A DNA stretch of 64,000 nt from Bacteroidota bacterium (lineage in GTDB: Bacteria > Bacteroidota > Bacteroidia > UKL13-3), in NCBI GenBank assembly GCA_947464275.1, contig CANHVU010000002.1, positions 62,001 through 126,000 of the forward strand, given 5' to 3'. The position numbers and the translations under genes are program-made. Below, one piece after another: positions 33,225 through 40,858 of this stretch (the stretch's first letter is position 1; each line of letters begins with the position of its first letter). The notes under the pieces were generated by a model. The model was not told where the DNA came from. It made no database searches and saw nothing but the letters and a program-made list of their open reading frames with translations.

Positions 33225-33524
33225 ATGGCTAATCATAAATCAGCAATAAAACGTAACAGAAGTAACGCAACTAAGCGTTTACGTAACCGTTATCAAGCAA
33301 AAACAACTCGTAGCGCTATTAAAGAACTACGCCTATCTGAAGATAAAGCTGCAGCTTCAGAATTATTTAAAAAAGTAGCTAGTATGTTAGACAAGTTGGC
33401 TAAACGTAGCATTATTCACAAAAATAAAGCTGCAAACCAAAAATCTAAATTAGCTAAAGTAGTTAGCAAAATTGGAACAGCTCCTAAAAAAGTAGCTAAA
33501 TCAACTAAGAAAAAAACTGCTTAA
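33225..33524 (+). CDS. rpsT: 30S ribosomal protein S20
   Basis: 99-aa, very basic, three-helix ribosomal protein binding 16S rRNA at the 5' domain. MANHKSAIKRNRSNATKRLR is the standard start (ANxKSAxKR). The Ala/Lys-rich C-terminal tail (APKKVAKSTKKKTA) is a little longer than in E. coli S20 (87 aa). S20 is often autoregulated post-transcriptionally; the leader here (~60 bp after the -7 element) was not analysed for that. A strong terminator follows. Confidence 0.96.
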   Translation: MANHKSAIKRNRSNATKRLRNRYQAKTTRSAIKELRLSEDKAAASELFKKVASMLDKLAKRSIIHKNKAANQKSKLAKVVSKIGTAPKKVAKSTKKKTA

Positions 33525-33557
33525 GCAGCATTTGTCTTAAATAAAGTATTATTATTT

Positions 33558-33594
33558 AAAGCTTACTCATAAATTATGGGTAAGCTTTTTTTGT
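33558..33594 (+). terminator. Intrinsic terminator of rpsT
   Basis: AAAGCTTAC (33558-33566) pairs with GTAAGCTTT (33580-33588), continued inward by TCATA/TATGG, then a run of T. Confidence 0.9.
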
Positions 33595-33636
33595 TTTTAA
33601 GCTTTTAATTTATTTTGCCGTTGCATTTAAATCAGA

Positions 33637-34338
33637 ATGGAAAATATTTTAGATAAAATTTCGGGTATTAAAGCTTGGGCTGAAGATGACAGACCAAGAG
33701 AAAAATTTTTGCTAAAAGGTAAACAAAGTTTGAGCAATACTGAGCTTTTGGCTATACTAATTGCAACGGGTACCAAAAATGAATCGGCAGTAGATTTGGC
33801 AAGAAAAATATTGCAATTAACCAATGATAATTTAAATGAGCTAGGCAAACTTTCAATTAATGATTTAAAGAAAGTAAAAGGAATAGGAGAGGCCAAGGCA
33901 ATAACCATAGCTGCTGCCCTTGAATTAGGTAGAAGGAGAAAAGACGAAGATGCTAAACAAATAGAAATTGTTAAAACATCTCGTGAGGTTTTCAATTATT
34001 TTGAGCCTTTACTAGCCGATTTGCCTCATGAAGAATTTTGGATTTTATTACTTGCCAGAAATAGAAAAGTAATAGCTCGGGTAAAAATTAGTGAGGGTGG
34101 TGTAGCTGGAACAGTAGTAGATACTAAAATAATATTTAAACACGCTATCGAAAATTTGGCTAGCTATATTGTACTTTGCCATAATCATCCTTCAGGAAAT
34201 TTGCAGCCAAGTGCTGCAGATATTCAAATAACAAAAAATTTAAAAAATGCTGCAAAACTCCTCGATATAGACATCGTTGATCATATAATTATTGGAAACA
34301 ATAAATATTACAGTTTTGCTGATAATGATAATTTTTAA
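33637..34338 (+). CDS. radC: RadC/JAB-domain protein
   Basis: 233-aa protein of the UPF0758/RadC family. A helix-hairpin-helix-like N-terminal half (LSNTELLAILIATGTKNESA, LKKVKGIGEAKAITIAAALE) is followed by a JAMM metalloprotease-like domain with the signature LCHNHPSGNLQPSAADI (H-x-H-P-S-G-x7-D), the catalytic Glu probably being in HEEFWILL. The annotation 'DNA repair protein RadC' is historical; the function is not established and the original radC mutation lies elsewhere. It is 112 bp after rpsT. Confidence 0.93.
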   Translation: MENILDKISGIKAWAEDDRPREKFLLKGKQSLSNTELLAILIATGTKNESAVDLARKILQLTNDNLNELGKLSINDLKKVKGIGEAKAITIAAALELGRRRKDEDAKQIEIVKTSREVFNYFEPLLADLPHEEFWILLLARNRKVIARVKISEGGVAGTVVDTKIIFKHAIENLASYIVLCHNHPSGNLQPSAADIQITKNLKNAAKLLDIDIVDHIIIGNNKYYSFADNDNF

Positions 34339-34393
34339 ACTATTTTTCAATTAATGCATCAAAACCGAATTATTAACTTAAACATTAGATTAA

Positions 34394-34960
34394 TTGGAAA
34401 AGGAAATTACTGATAGTGAATTAATTGAAAAATTTAATAATGAGCAAACTAAACATGCTGCATTTGAACTCATTTTAAATAAATTTCAAAAACAAACCTA
34501 TTGGCATATTCGCAGAATAGTAATTAGCCACGATGATGCAGATGATATACTGCAAAATACTTTTATTAAAGTTTGGGAAAATTTGGCAAAATTTAGAGGA
34601 GATAGCAAGCTATATACTTGGATATATCGCATTGCTACTAACGAGTCATTACTATTTATTCAAAAGAAAAAACAAAATTTCAATATTTCAATTGATGATG
34701 AAAATTCCGAATTTCTAAGCCATAACTTAACAGCTGATAATTATTTTGATGGCAACCAAATAGAACTAAAATTGCAACAAGCTATTTTAACTTTACCTAA
34801 TAAACAAAGATTGGTTTTTAACATGAAATATTATGAAAACATGAAATATGAAGAAATGAGTGAAGTACTTGATACCAGTGTGGGCGCATTAAAAGCATCC
34901 TATTTTCATGCTGTCAAAAAAATAGAAGATCACCTAAAAAAGGAAATAAATTTTAAATAA
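34394..34960 (+). CDS. RNA polymerase sigma-70 factor, ECF type
   Basis: 188-aa ECF sigma factor. Region 2 (YWHIRRIVISHDDADDILQN, FIKVWENLAKFRGDSKLYTW) and region 4 (LPNKQRLVFNMKYYENMKYE, EEMSEVLDTSVGALKASYFH) are clear, separated by an acidic linker. There is no ATG at the N-terminus, so the start is likely the TTG at 34394 (EKEITDSELIEKF). Stop and next start are 1 bp apart, so it is co-transcribed with the acyltransferase. No classical anti-sigma (FecR-type) gene follows; the membrane protein at 36034 is the best candidate. Confidence 0.9.
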   Translation: MEKEITDSELIEKFNNEQTKHAAFELILNKFQKQTYWHIRRIVISHDDADDILQNTFIKVWENLAKFRGDSKLYTWIYRIATNESLLFIQKKKQNFNISIDDENSEFLSHNLTADNYFDGNQIELKLQQAILTLPNKQRLVFNMKYYENMKYEEMSEVLDTSVGALKASYFHAVKKIEDHLKKEINFK

Positions 34961-34961
34961 G

Positions 34962-35981
34962 ATGATACAATTTTTCAAGCAGTTTAAATCGTTACAACAA
35001 GCCGAAATTGGAAGTTATAGCCCTGGATTAAATGCCATAAAAGGATTGTTAGTAATAATCGTAATATTTGGTCATGCCATTAATATTACATCCAAATTCC
35101 AAACAGTTTATTTTTTTCATATGCCACTTTTTTTATCAATTAGCGGATTTTTGGTTAAAAAGTCGGCATTTGATGTTGGAATTTTTGCTTACTTCAAAAA
35201 GTTTTTTAATAGAGCTATTATTCCATGGTTAATTGCATTTGTTGTTTTTATTCCAATTGCATTCTATAATAAATCATTTGCTACTTTTTCTGTTAAAGAT
35301 ATACTTTACCCTTACTATCATTTGTGGTATATACCTGCCTATGTTCTTGGTGTTTGTGTGTGTTTCTTAGCTGTAAAATACAAAATTCCATATTGGTTAA
35401 TGCTTATTGTTTTAGTCATTATTTCTTGCTGTTGGTTTATAATTTACCGCGATTCTTCTCCCGATAATTTGCCTTTATTTTACCTAGGTGAAAAAAGAAT
35501 TTATGGCTATTTAACTTTTTTCTTTTTAGGATTTGCTATTAGAAATAAGGAAATAAAATGGAGACCTAATCCCTATTTACTTATGGTAATTATTTCATTA
35601 ACAGGTTTGGTTATATTGGCTTTTATTGCCAAGCACATGCAGTCAAATGGCTTATTATTGGTTACTCCTTATTTAATTTGTAATATCGGTTTAGGTTTTT
35701 TTACCCTTATTTATTTATCATCTCAAAATTGGACTAATAATAAATTTATTCATTTTGTAAATAACCAATCGTTAGGAATTTATTTGTATCACCCGTTGTT
35801 TATTTTTTTAGCTTACCAAGCCTTAAACGACCCTCAAATGAATAAATTAAATGATTTATATGGCAGTATTATTTTTATTCTATCTACTCTTTTAAGTACA
35901 GCATTAATATGGTTGTTAACCCAATTTGATATAACCAATAGATATGTATTAGGTAATACTAAGAAAATCATAAATAAATAG
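34962..35981 (+). CDS. Membrane acyltransferase family 3 protein
   Basis: 339-aa, about ten predicted membrane helices. The N-terminal half shows 'LNAIKGLLVIIVIFGHAINI' and 'MPLFLSISGFLVKKSAF', matching the acyltransferase 3/OafA-like signature (R/K-G-(L/I)...H...), which modifies surface polysaccharides or lipids with acyl groups using an active-site His. It overlaps none but lies 1 bp after the ECF sigma gene, so the sigma factor may control envelope acylation. That linkage is inference; such enzymes also occur alone. YLYHPLF near residue 275 is a further family motif. Confidence 0.85.
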   Translation: MIQFFKQFKSLQQAEIGSYSPGLNAIKGLLVIIVIFGHAINITSKFQTVYFFHMPLFLSISGFLVKKSAFDVGIFAYFKKFFNRAIIPWLIAFVVFIPIAFYNKSFATFSVKDILYPYYHLWYIPAYVLGVCVCFLAVKYKIPYWLMLIVLVIISCCWFIIYRDSSPDNLPLFYLGEKRIYGYLTFFFLGFAIRNKEIKWRPNPYLLMVIISLTGLVILAFIAKHMQSNGLLLVTPYLICNIGLGFFTLIYLSSQNWTNNKFIHFVNNQSLGIYLYHPLFIFLAYQALNDPQMNKLNDLYGSIIFILSTLLSTALIWLLTQFDITNRYVLGNTKKIINK

Positions 35982-36033
35982 TTCAGTTGTAATTAAACCA
36001 TTTAGTTGAAATAATATCTACCAAATACTTTCA

Positions 36034-36576
36034 ATGGAAAACGAGACAGAAAATAGTGAAAATGTATTTTTAAATAACTTACCTAAAACAAATGGTTTTA
36101 GTGTGCCGACTGGTTATTTTGAAAACAGAAGTACCTTGATTTTAAGCAAAATAGAATCAAATAAAACTTTGGATATAACTGATAATGAAGGGGGCTTTAC
36201 TGTTCCTGTGAATTATTTTGAAACGAGTAAATCTCAAATATTAAGTAAAGTAGGTGCTCCACAAGTTAAAAAAGTAAATCTGTTGTCTGCTACCAATTGG
36301 CAATTTGTAAGTGGAATAGCAGCCATTTTCATAGCCATTATTTCGCTTATTATTTTTGTAAAAAATAATAAATCAGATAATTTAAGTGCAAACTTAAATA
36401 AGGTAAGCGAAGCAGAAATTATAGATTATTTGGCCAATAATGATGTAAAAATTGAATGGATTAATGAGTTAAATCCGGCAATAAAAGCAGATTCAAAGAA
36501 AGAAGAAAGTAACAAAGAAATTGAACAATATTTATTAGAGCATGCTGACGAGCAAGCCTTATTAGATGAACTTTAA
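36034..36576 (+). CDS. Single-pass membrane protein with duplicated 'VPxxYFExxxxxILSK' motif; candidate anti-sigma regulator
   Basis: 180-aa protein. Two similar 19-residue segments (GFSVPTGYFENRSTLILSK at ~22-40 and GFTVPVNYFETSKSQILSK at ~54-72) precede a membrane helix (~92-112, IAAIFIAIISLIIFV) and a mostly acidic C-terminal domain ending in LDEL. A cytosolic N-terminus carrying short repeats, a membrane segment and a periplasmic tail fits a sigma-factor regulator, as seen downstream of ECF sigma genes in Bacteroidota. I do not recognise a Pfam domain. It is followed 12 bp later by the Spy-like gene. Confidence 0.65.
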   Translation: MENETENSENVFLNNLPKTNGFSVPTGYFENRSTLILSKIESNKTLDITDNEGGFTVPVNYFETSKSQILSKVGAPQVKKVNLLSATNWQFVSGIAAIFIAIISLIIFVKNNKSDNLSANLNKVSEAEIIDYLANNDVKIEWINELNPAIKADSKKEESNKEIEQYLLEHADEQALLDEL

Positions 36577-36588
36577 GAAAAAAATACC

Positions 36589-37020
36589 ATGAAAAAATAT
36601 ATTTATTTAGTAGCAATTATTGCAACCATTTCATTTAATGCAATGGCCCAAAAAGGGGAGAGATTAGAAGCCATGAAAATTGGTTTTATTACTGAACGAT
36701 TGAATTTAAGTAGCGATGAAGCAAAAATATTTTGGCCTGTTTACAATAAATTTACCGAAGATTTGAAAAAATTGCGCCAAAGCACCAAAGGGAAAATTGC
36801 AGATGAAATGGCCGAAATGCCAGCAATGACAGACGCTGAAGCTGAAAAAGTTTTAAACGATATGGTGAGTTTTAAAATAAATGAAGCAGAATTACTTAAA
36901 AAATATGCTACTGAATTTAAGAAGGTTTTACCTGTAAAGAAGGTGGTTTTATTGTTCAAAGCCGAAAACGATTTCAAACGCGAATTACTTAAAAAATTAG
37001 CTCAACGAAATAGGGATTAA
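36589..37020 (+). CDS. Periplasmic Spy/CpxP-like protein
   Basis: 143-aa helical protein with a signal peptide (MKKYIYLVAIIATISFNAMA then QKG). The mature part is charged and helical with spaced L-x-x-(D/E) motifs (LNLSSDEAKIFWPVYNKFTE and FKKVLPVKKVVLLFKAENDF), the pattern of the LTXXQ/Spy family of periplasmic chaperones and the related 'sensor' proteins in Bacteroidota. It is the last gene of the sigma-factor group (34394-37020) and could sense or buffer envelope stress. The role is inferred from family and position. Confidence 0.75.
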   Translation: MKKYIYLVAIIATISFNAMAQKGERLEAMKIGFITERLNLSSDEAKIFWPVYNKFTEDLKKLRQSTKGKIADEMAEMPAMTDAEAEKVLNDMVSFKINEAELLKKYATEFKKVLPVKKVVLLFKAENDFKRELLKKLAQRNRD

Positions 37021-37040
37021 CAAAGTAGCATTGTTAAGTT

Positions 37041-37072
37041 AGATTGTCATTGCGAACGAAGTGAAGCAATCT
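37041..37072. repeat. Dispersed hairpin repeat of the TGTCATTGCGAACGAAG type
   Basis: AGATTG...CAATCT forms a stem around TCATTGCGAACGAAGTGAAG. This short word belongs to the well-known bacterial intergenic repeat family of the form 'TCATTGCGAgc...aAGCAATCT'. It is in the gap between the Spy-like gene and the lytic transglycosylase. Confidence 0.75.
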
Positions 37073-37118
37073 CAAGCCTAACGATTGGTTTTTATATTAA
37101 AACTATAAGCAAAAACCC

Positions 37119-38030
37119 TTATTTCCTCAACGTAATTTCTACACTTTCGCCTTCTTTTAAAGTAAGTGTATTGCTACGCAACCAAGGATTTAATAATTTT
37201 ACCGTTTTATAATTGGTTTTAAACTGAATAGCCCAAGCAGCCAAATCTGGTATGGAATAATTAACCGATAAGTTGATGGTTGGAATTGGATCGTATAAAT
37301 GATTTTTAGCTATGTAAAAACCATATTGCTGTGGCTTTTCGGCTATTTCCTTCATGGCTAAAATTCTAAACACGTAACGCGATGTTTCGGTATTTAAAAA
37401 TAAATCGTAATAACTGCTACCTGATTGGTTTTTTAACTGGCGCCTTAAACCTTCAATTCCCATATTATAACTTGCAGCCACCAAACCCCAATCGTTAAAA
37501 ACTGAATACGATTCTTTAAAGTACTTGCAAGCTGCATAAGTAGCTTTTTCAAGGTGATAGCGCTCATCTACTTCGGTATTGATAGTTAGGCCATACTGTT
37601 TGCCTGTTTTATCCATAAACTGCCAAAAACCCGATGCACCCACGGGAGAATTTACATTTAACAAGCCACTTTCAATTAATGCCACGTATTTTAAATCATC
37701 GGGCATACCTTCTTCCTTTAAAATGCGCTCAATGGTTGGAAAAAATCGGTTTGCACGTTTCAATAACAAAATGGTTTGCGATTGCCAATAAGCGTTTGTA
37801 AGCAATTCTCTATCAAATCTTTCGCGCACATCAAACTCCTTTAAGCTGATTTTTTGCCCTGCAAATGTTACACTTTCGGGAATTGGCAATGAATAACTTC
37901 TGATATTTTGCTCAATTAACTGTTGCTGTTTATCATCATAACGCAAACTGCCTTTAATAAACAATCCGCTACCAAAACAAATGATACCAACTAACAGTAT
38001 AATAACCGTATTTTTATTCCAAAACTTCAT
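37119..38030 (-). CDS. Lytic transglycosylase (SLT/MltD-like)
   Basis: 303-aa protein with an N-terminal membrane anchor (WNKNTVIILLVGIICFGSGL) and an SLT domain at about residues 105-225. Key features: ALIESGLLNVNSPVGASGFW (catalytic Glu in ESG), QFMDKTGKQYGL, and ACKYFKESYSVFNDWGLVAA then SYNMGIEGL. It cleaves peptidoglycan between MurNAc and GlcNAc with 1,6-anhydro product formation. No LysM domain is seen at the C-terminus, unlike MltD, though the tail (NPWLRSNTLTLKEGESVEI) resembles the linker that precedes LysM. It starts 2 bp after the RluD stop (overlapping operon). Confidence 0.9.
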   Translation of the reverse strand: MKFWNKNTVIILLVGIICFGSGLFIKGSLRYDDKQQQLIEQNIRSYSLPIPESVTFAGQKISLKEFDVRERFDRELLTNAYWQSQTILLLKRANRFFPTIERILKEEGMPDDLKYVALIESGLLNVNSPVGASGFWQFMDKTGKQYGLTINTEVDERYHLEKATYAACKYFKESYSVFNDWGLVAASYNMGIEGLRRQLKNQSGSSYYDLFLNTETSRYVFRILAMKEIAEKPQQYGFYIAKNHLYDPIPTINLSVNYSIPDLAAWAIQFKTNYKTVKLLNPWLRSNTLTLKEGESVEITLRK

Positions 38031-38032
38031 AT

Positions 38033-39085
38033 TTATTCCTCCTCCATTGGTTTAAAATGAGCGTAATTTTTCCATTTATCTAATACTTTCACAAAATCGT
38101 CAGGCAATGGACTTTCAAAAAACATACGCTCGTTGGTTACAGGATGTGTAAACCCAAGTGAACGTGCGTGCAAAGCCTGGCGAGGCAATATTTCAAAACA
38201 ATTATCTACAAATTGCTTGTATTTGGTAAATGTAGTTCCTTTTAATATTCTATCGCCACCATAAGTAGTATCGCCAAATAATGGATGCCCAATACTTTTG
38301 GCATGAACCCTAATTTGATGCGTTCTGCCTGTTTCCAACTTTAATTCAATTAAACTTACATAGGTTAAGTTTTCTAACACTTTGTAATGTGTAACACTCC
38401 ATTTTCCTTTTTCTTCTTCATTATAAAGTTGGAAAATTTTTCTATCGTGATTACTACGTCCAATATATCCCGTTATGGTTCCTTCTGGTTCTGGCATTTC
38501 GCCCCAAGCTATGGCATTATAACTTCTATCAATGCTGTGTTCGTAAAACTGTTTGGCCAAGTGAGTCATGGCATGTTCGGTTTTAGCCACCACCAATAAA
38601 CCGGTGGTGTTTTTATCAATTCTATGCACCAAACCTGGCCTTACATTGTTTTCCTTAGCAAAAGGCAAATCTTGAAAATGCCAAGCCAAAGCATTTACCA
38701 AAGTACCAGTAGTGTTATTATAACCAGGATGAACCACCATGTTAGTAGGTTTGTTTACTATTAATAACGAATCATCTTCGTAAATAATATTTAATGGAAT
38801 ATTTTCTGCAACAATTTCGGTATTAGCCGGAGGATTAGGTAAAACTATGCTAATGATATCAAGCGGTTTTACTTTATAATTCGATTTTACTGGTTTTTCA
38901 TTTACCAAAACACAACCTAACTCGCAGGCTTGCTGCAATTTGGAACGTGTAGCGTTGGCTATACGAATCATTAAATATTTATCAATTCGAAGCATGGCTT
39001 GACCCTTTTCTACTTCTACTCTGTGATGTTCGTATAGTTCTTGTTCTTCGTTATTGTCGTCTTCTAAAAGCGGCTTTAAATACAT
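38033..39085 (-). CDS. RluD-family 23S rRNA pseudouridine synthase
   Basis: 350-aa enzyme. N-terminal S4 RNA-binding domain (LRIDKYLMIRIANATRSKLQ, ending CVLVNEKPVKSNYKVKP) and catalytic domain with LVHRIDKNTTGLLVVAKTEH, where Asp of HRIDKNT is the nucleophile. RTHQIRVHAKSIGHPLFGD is the second signature. This is the RluA/RluC/RluD architecture; residue specificity cannot be told here, though in Bacteroidota the S4 + RluD form is usual. The N-terminus is extended by an acidic ~25-residue segment (DDNNEEQELYEHHRVEVEKG). A TACCTTTG element precedes it. Confidence 0.92.
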   Translation of the reverse strand: MYLKPLLEDDNNEEQELYEHHRVEVEKGQAMLRIDKYLMIRIANATRSKLQQACELGCVLVNEKPVKSNYKVKPLDIISIVLPNPPANTEIVAENIPLNIIYEDDSLLIVNKPTNMVVHPGYNNTTGTLVNALAWHFQDLPFAKENNVRPGLVHRIDKNTTGLLVVAKTEHAMTHLAKQFYEHSIDRSYNAIAWGEMPEPEGTITGYIGRSNHDRKIFQLYNEEEKGKWSVTHYKVLENLTYVSLIELKLETGRTHQIRVHAKSIGHPLFGDTTYGGDRILKGTTFTKYKQFVDNCFEILPRQALHARSLGFTHPVTNERMFFESPLPDDFVKVLDKWKNYAHFKPMEEE

Positions 39086-39089
39086 TCGG

Positions 39090-39097
39090 CAAAGGTA
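39090..39097 (-). promoter_or_regulatory. Candidate -7 element (TACCTTTG) upstream of the RluD gene
   Basis: On the minus strand TACCTTTG matches TAnnTTTG and lies only 5 bp before the start, giving a very short or leaderless transcript if used. No -33 TTG is apparent. Confidence 0.35.
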
Positions 39098-39189
39098 AGG
39101 CTTTTAGTTGATAGTTGTCGGTTGTTCGATATTCGTTGTTCGATATTCGATATTCGTTGACCTATGATAGTTGTTCGTTGCTGGACGTT

Positions 39190-39506
39190 GAGCGGAGTCC
39201 GATAGCTATCGGACGAAACGTAACTTCGGTTTTTTCAACCACACTTTTACTAAATATATTGTTAGAATTAGGTTTTAACAAAATCAATAGCCTTGTAAAG
39301 GCGACCTTAAAGGGTTTGTAAGGCTTTTCATTATTGATTTCTACCAAAAGTTTATCCCTACGGGATAATGATGTATACACTTTTAAATAAATTTATACCC
39401 TCAATAACCAAAAAACGTGCGGGAAAACTTTGTCAAAGTTTGGAACTTTAACAAAGTTGAAAACAGCAACAACATCGCTTCGTCCGATAGCTATCGGACT
39501 CCGCTC
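39190..39506. repeat. 317-bp element with perfect 28-bp terminal inverted repeats (MITE-like)
   Basis: The segments 39190-39217 and 39479-39506 are exact reverse complements. Each contains the 16-bp palindrome TCCGATAGCTATCGGA next to the word GAGCGGAG. Between them are other repeat-like pieces: the ATCCCTACGGGATAATG palindrome near 39353-39371 and an AACTTTGTCAAAGTTTGGAA-type imperfect palindrome at 39425-39459. No ORF of note and no transposase are inside. It fits a non-autonomous mobile element or a nested repeat mosaic. It is in the 470-bp gap between the RluD gene and prmA, whose other sequence (39110-39180) is a degenerate TTCG/ATTCG-type short repeat. Confidence 0.65.
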
Positions 39507-39556
39507 AGTGACCACTTTTCGCTCAGCATCCACTTCTATGGTCTATCGTCCATCAA

Positions 39557-40384
39557 CTATTGTCTAACCAATACCGCAGCACACCAATTATTAGTAACTA
39601 CTTTTTGTTGTAAATGTAAGCCAAAAGCTTGGCAGCTATCCAATAAATCAGCTAAATCAGATTCATAGAAACCACTTATTAAAACTATTCCTTTTGCTTT
39701 AACGTGTTTGCTTAATTGCTCAAAACTTTTCAGTAAAATATTTTTATTGATATTGGCTAAAATAATATCGTATTCAGTATTTGGAACTATGCTTAAATCG
39801 CCTTTTTGGTAATCAATATTGGTTATGCTATTCATAGCAGCATTTTCACCTACATTTTCAAAAGCCCAATCGTCAATATCGTTGGCAAAAATGCTGGTAG
39901 CACCTAATTGCGAAGCTAAAATAGCCAAAACGCCAGTACCACAGCCATAATCAAAAACGGTTTTGTTTTTAAAATTCATTTTAAGCATCAAATCCATAAT
40001 GCTTTGCGTGGTTTCGTGGTGGCCAGTTCCAAATGAAGTTTTAGGTTGAATAATTATTTCGTAAGGATATTTTTGTTCAATTTGATGGAAAGGTGCTTTA
40101 ATGATTAATTGATTACTTACAATTACAGGCTCAAAGCTACTTTCCCATTGGGCATTCCAATTTTGCTGAGGAATGGTGTTTTCGACTATTTGATTTTGAG
40201 CTAAACCATAATTACTTATTATTTCTTTGAATAAATTTTCATTGTATTCACTTTCTAATAAATAAGCTTCAAAACCAGTTTCATTTTCCAAAAATCCTTC
40301 AAAGCCAATTTCGGCTAATTCAGCTATTAAAATATCAGTTAAATCGGCACCGCAGTTAATCTGGAAAACTTTATAGTTAGTCAT
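39557..40384 (-). CDS. prmA: Ribosomal protein L11 methyltransferase
   Basis: 275-aa SAM-dependent methyltransferase that modifies L11. The SAM-binding motif is TVFDYGCGTGVLAILASQLG. The N-terminal substrate-recognition domain ends near 'TSFGTGHHETTQSIMDLMLK'. The motif IILANINKNILL (NIN variant of the N-P-P-like position) is standard for PrmA, as is the C-terminal GIVLISGFYESDLADLLD. Length is typical (~275). It is a monocistronic gene. Confidence 0.94.
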   Translation of the reverse strand: MTNYKVFQINCGADLTDILIAELAEIGFEGFLENETGFEAYLLESEYNENLFKEIISNYGLAQNQIVENTIPQQNWNAQWESSFEPVIVSNQLIIKAPFHQIEQKYPYEIIIQPKTSFGTGHHETTQSIMDLMLKMNFKNKTVFDYGCGTGVLAILASQLGATSIFANDIDDWAFENVGENAAMNSITNIDYQKGDLSIVPNTEYDIILANINKNILLKSFEQLSKHVKAKGIVLISGFYESDLADLLDSCQAFGLHLQQKVVTNNWCAAVLVRQ

Positions 40385-40459
40385 AATAAAAAATTGAGTT
40401 AAAAAAATATAGAAAAAGAAATGAATTGATGGGATATTTATTTGTAAAAAGTTACCTAA

Positions 40460-40804
40460 TTACATAGTAGCCAATAGTTCATTAATTTCAGTTGCTAAGT
40501 TTGCAATTTTTACTTTAACCTCATTAATCATATCTGGAATTGCATCAGTACTAACGCCATTCTTACCAATTTTTTCAATTTCTTTTAGTTTATCAAAAAG
40601 TTCACTTGCACCAATCATTTGTATGGGAGCTTTCATTTTATGAGCTAATTGGCCAATTGCTATATAATCTCCAACTGCTAGGTGGTGGTCAAATTCATTC
40701 ACTTCAATGGCTGTAGTGTTTATAAATAAATCTAACATTTCTCTAATAAACGAATCGTCTCCGCCAGAAATCTCTTTTAAATAGGTAAGGTCAATATTGT
40801 TCAT
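40460..40804 (-). CDS. Hpt (histidine phosphotransfer) domain protein
   Basis: 114-aa four-helix protein. The phospho-accepting His is in GQLAHKMKAPIQMIGA (A-H-x-(M/L)-K-(A/G)), the standard Hpt motif. The N-terminus (NNIDLTYLKEISGGDDSFIR) also fits. A stand-alone Hpt shuttles phosphate between a hybrid sensor kinase and response regulators. No kinase or receiver is adjacent in the window, so partners are elsewhere. Confidence 0.9.
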   Translation of the reverse strand: MNNIDLTYLKEISGGDDSFIREMLDLFINTTAIEVNEFDHHLAVGDYIAIGQLAHKMKAPIQMIGASELFDKLKEIEKIGKNGVSTDAIPDMINEVKVKIANLATEINELLATM

Positions 40805-40858
40805 TTTTTTTAATAGCTTTGACGCAAATAAACAATAAATTTTAAGTTTTTAAAAAAA

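Noticed and set aside
36741-36977. Reverse-strand ORF inside the Spy-like gene
   Set aside because: Antisense shadow of a clear coding gene with signal peptide.
34394-37020. Toxin-antitoxin or defence island
   Set aside because: The genes are a sigma factor, acyltransferase, membrane protein and Spy-like protein; none matches a toxin, nuclease or defence family.
39115-39321. Reading frames of 60-80 aa in the RluD-prmA gap on both strands
   Set aside because: They are made of short repeats and palindromes and show no domain or signal.
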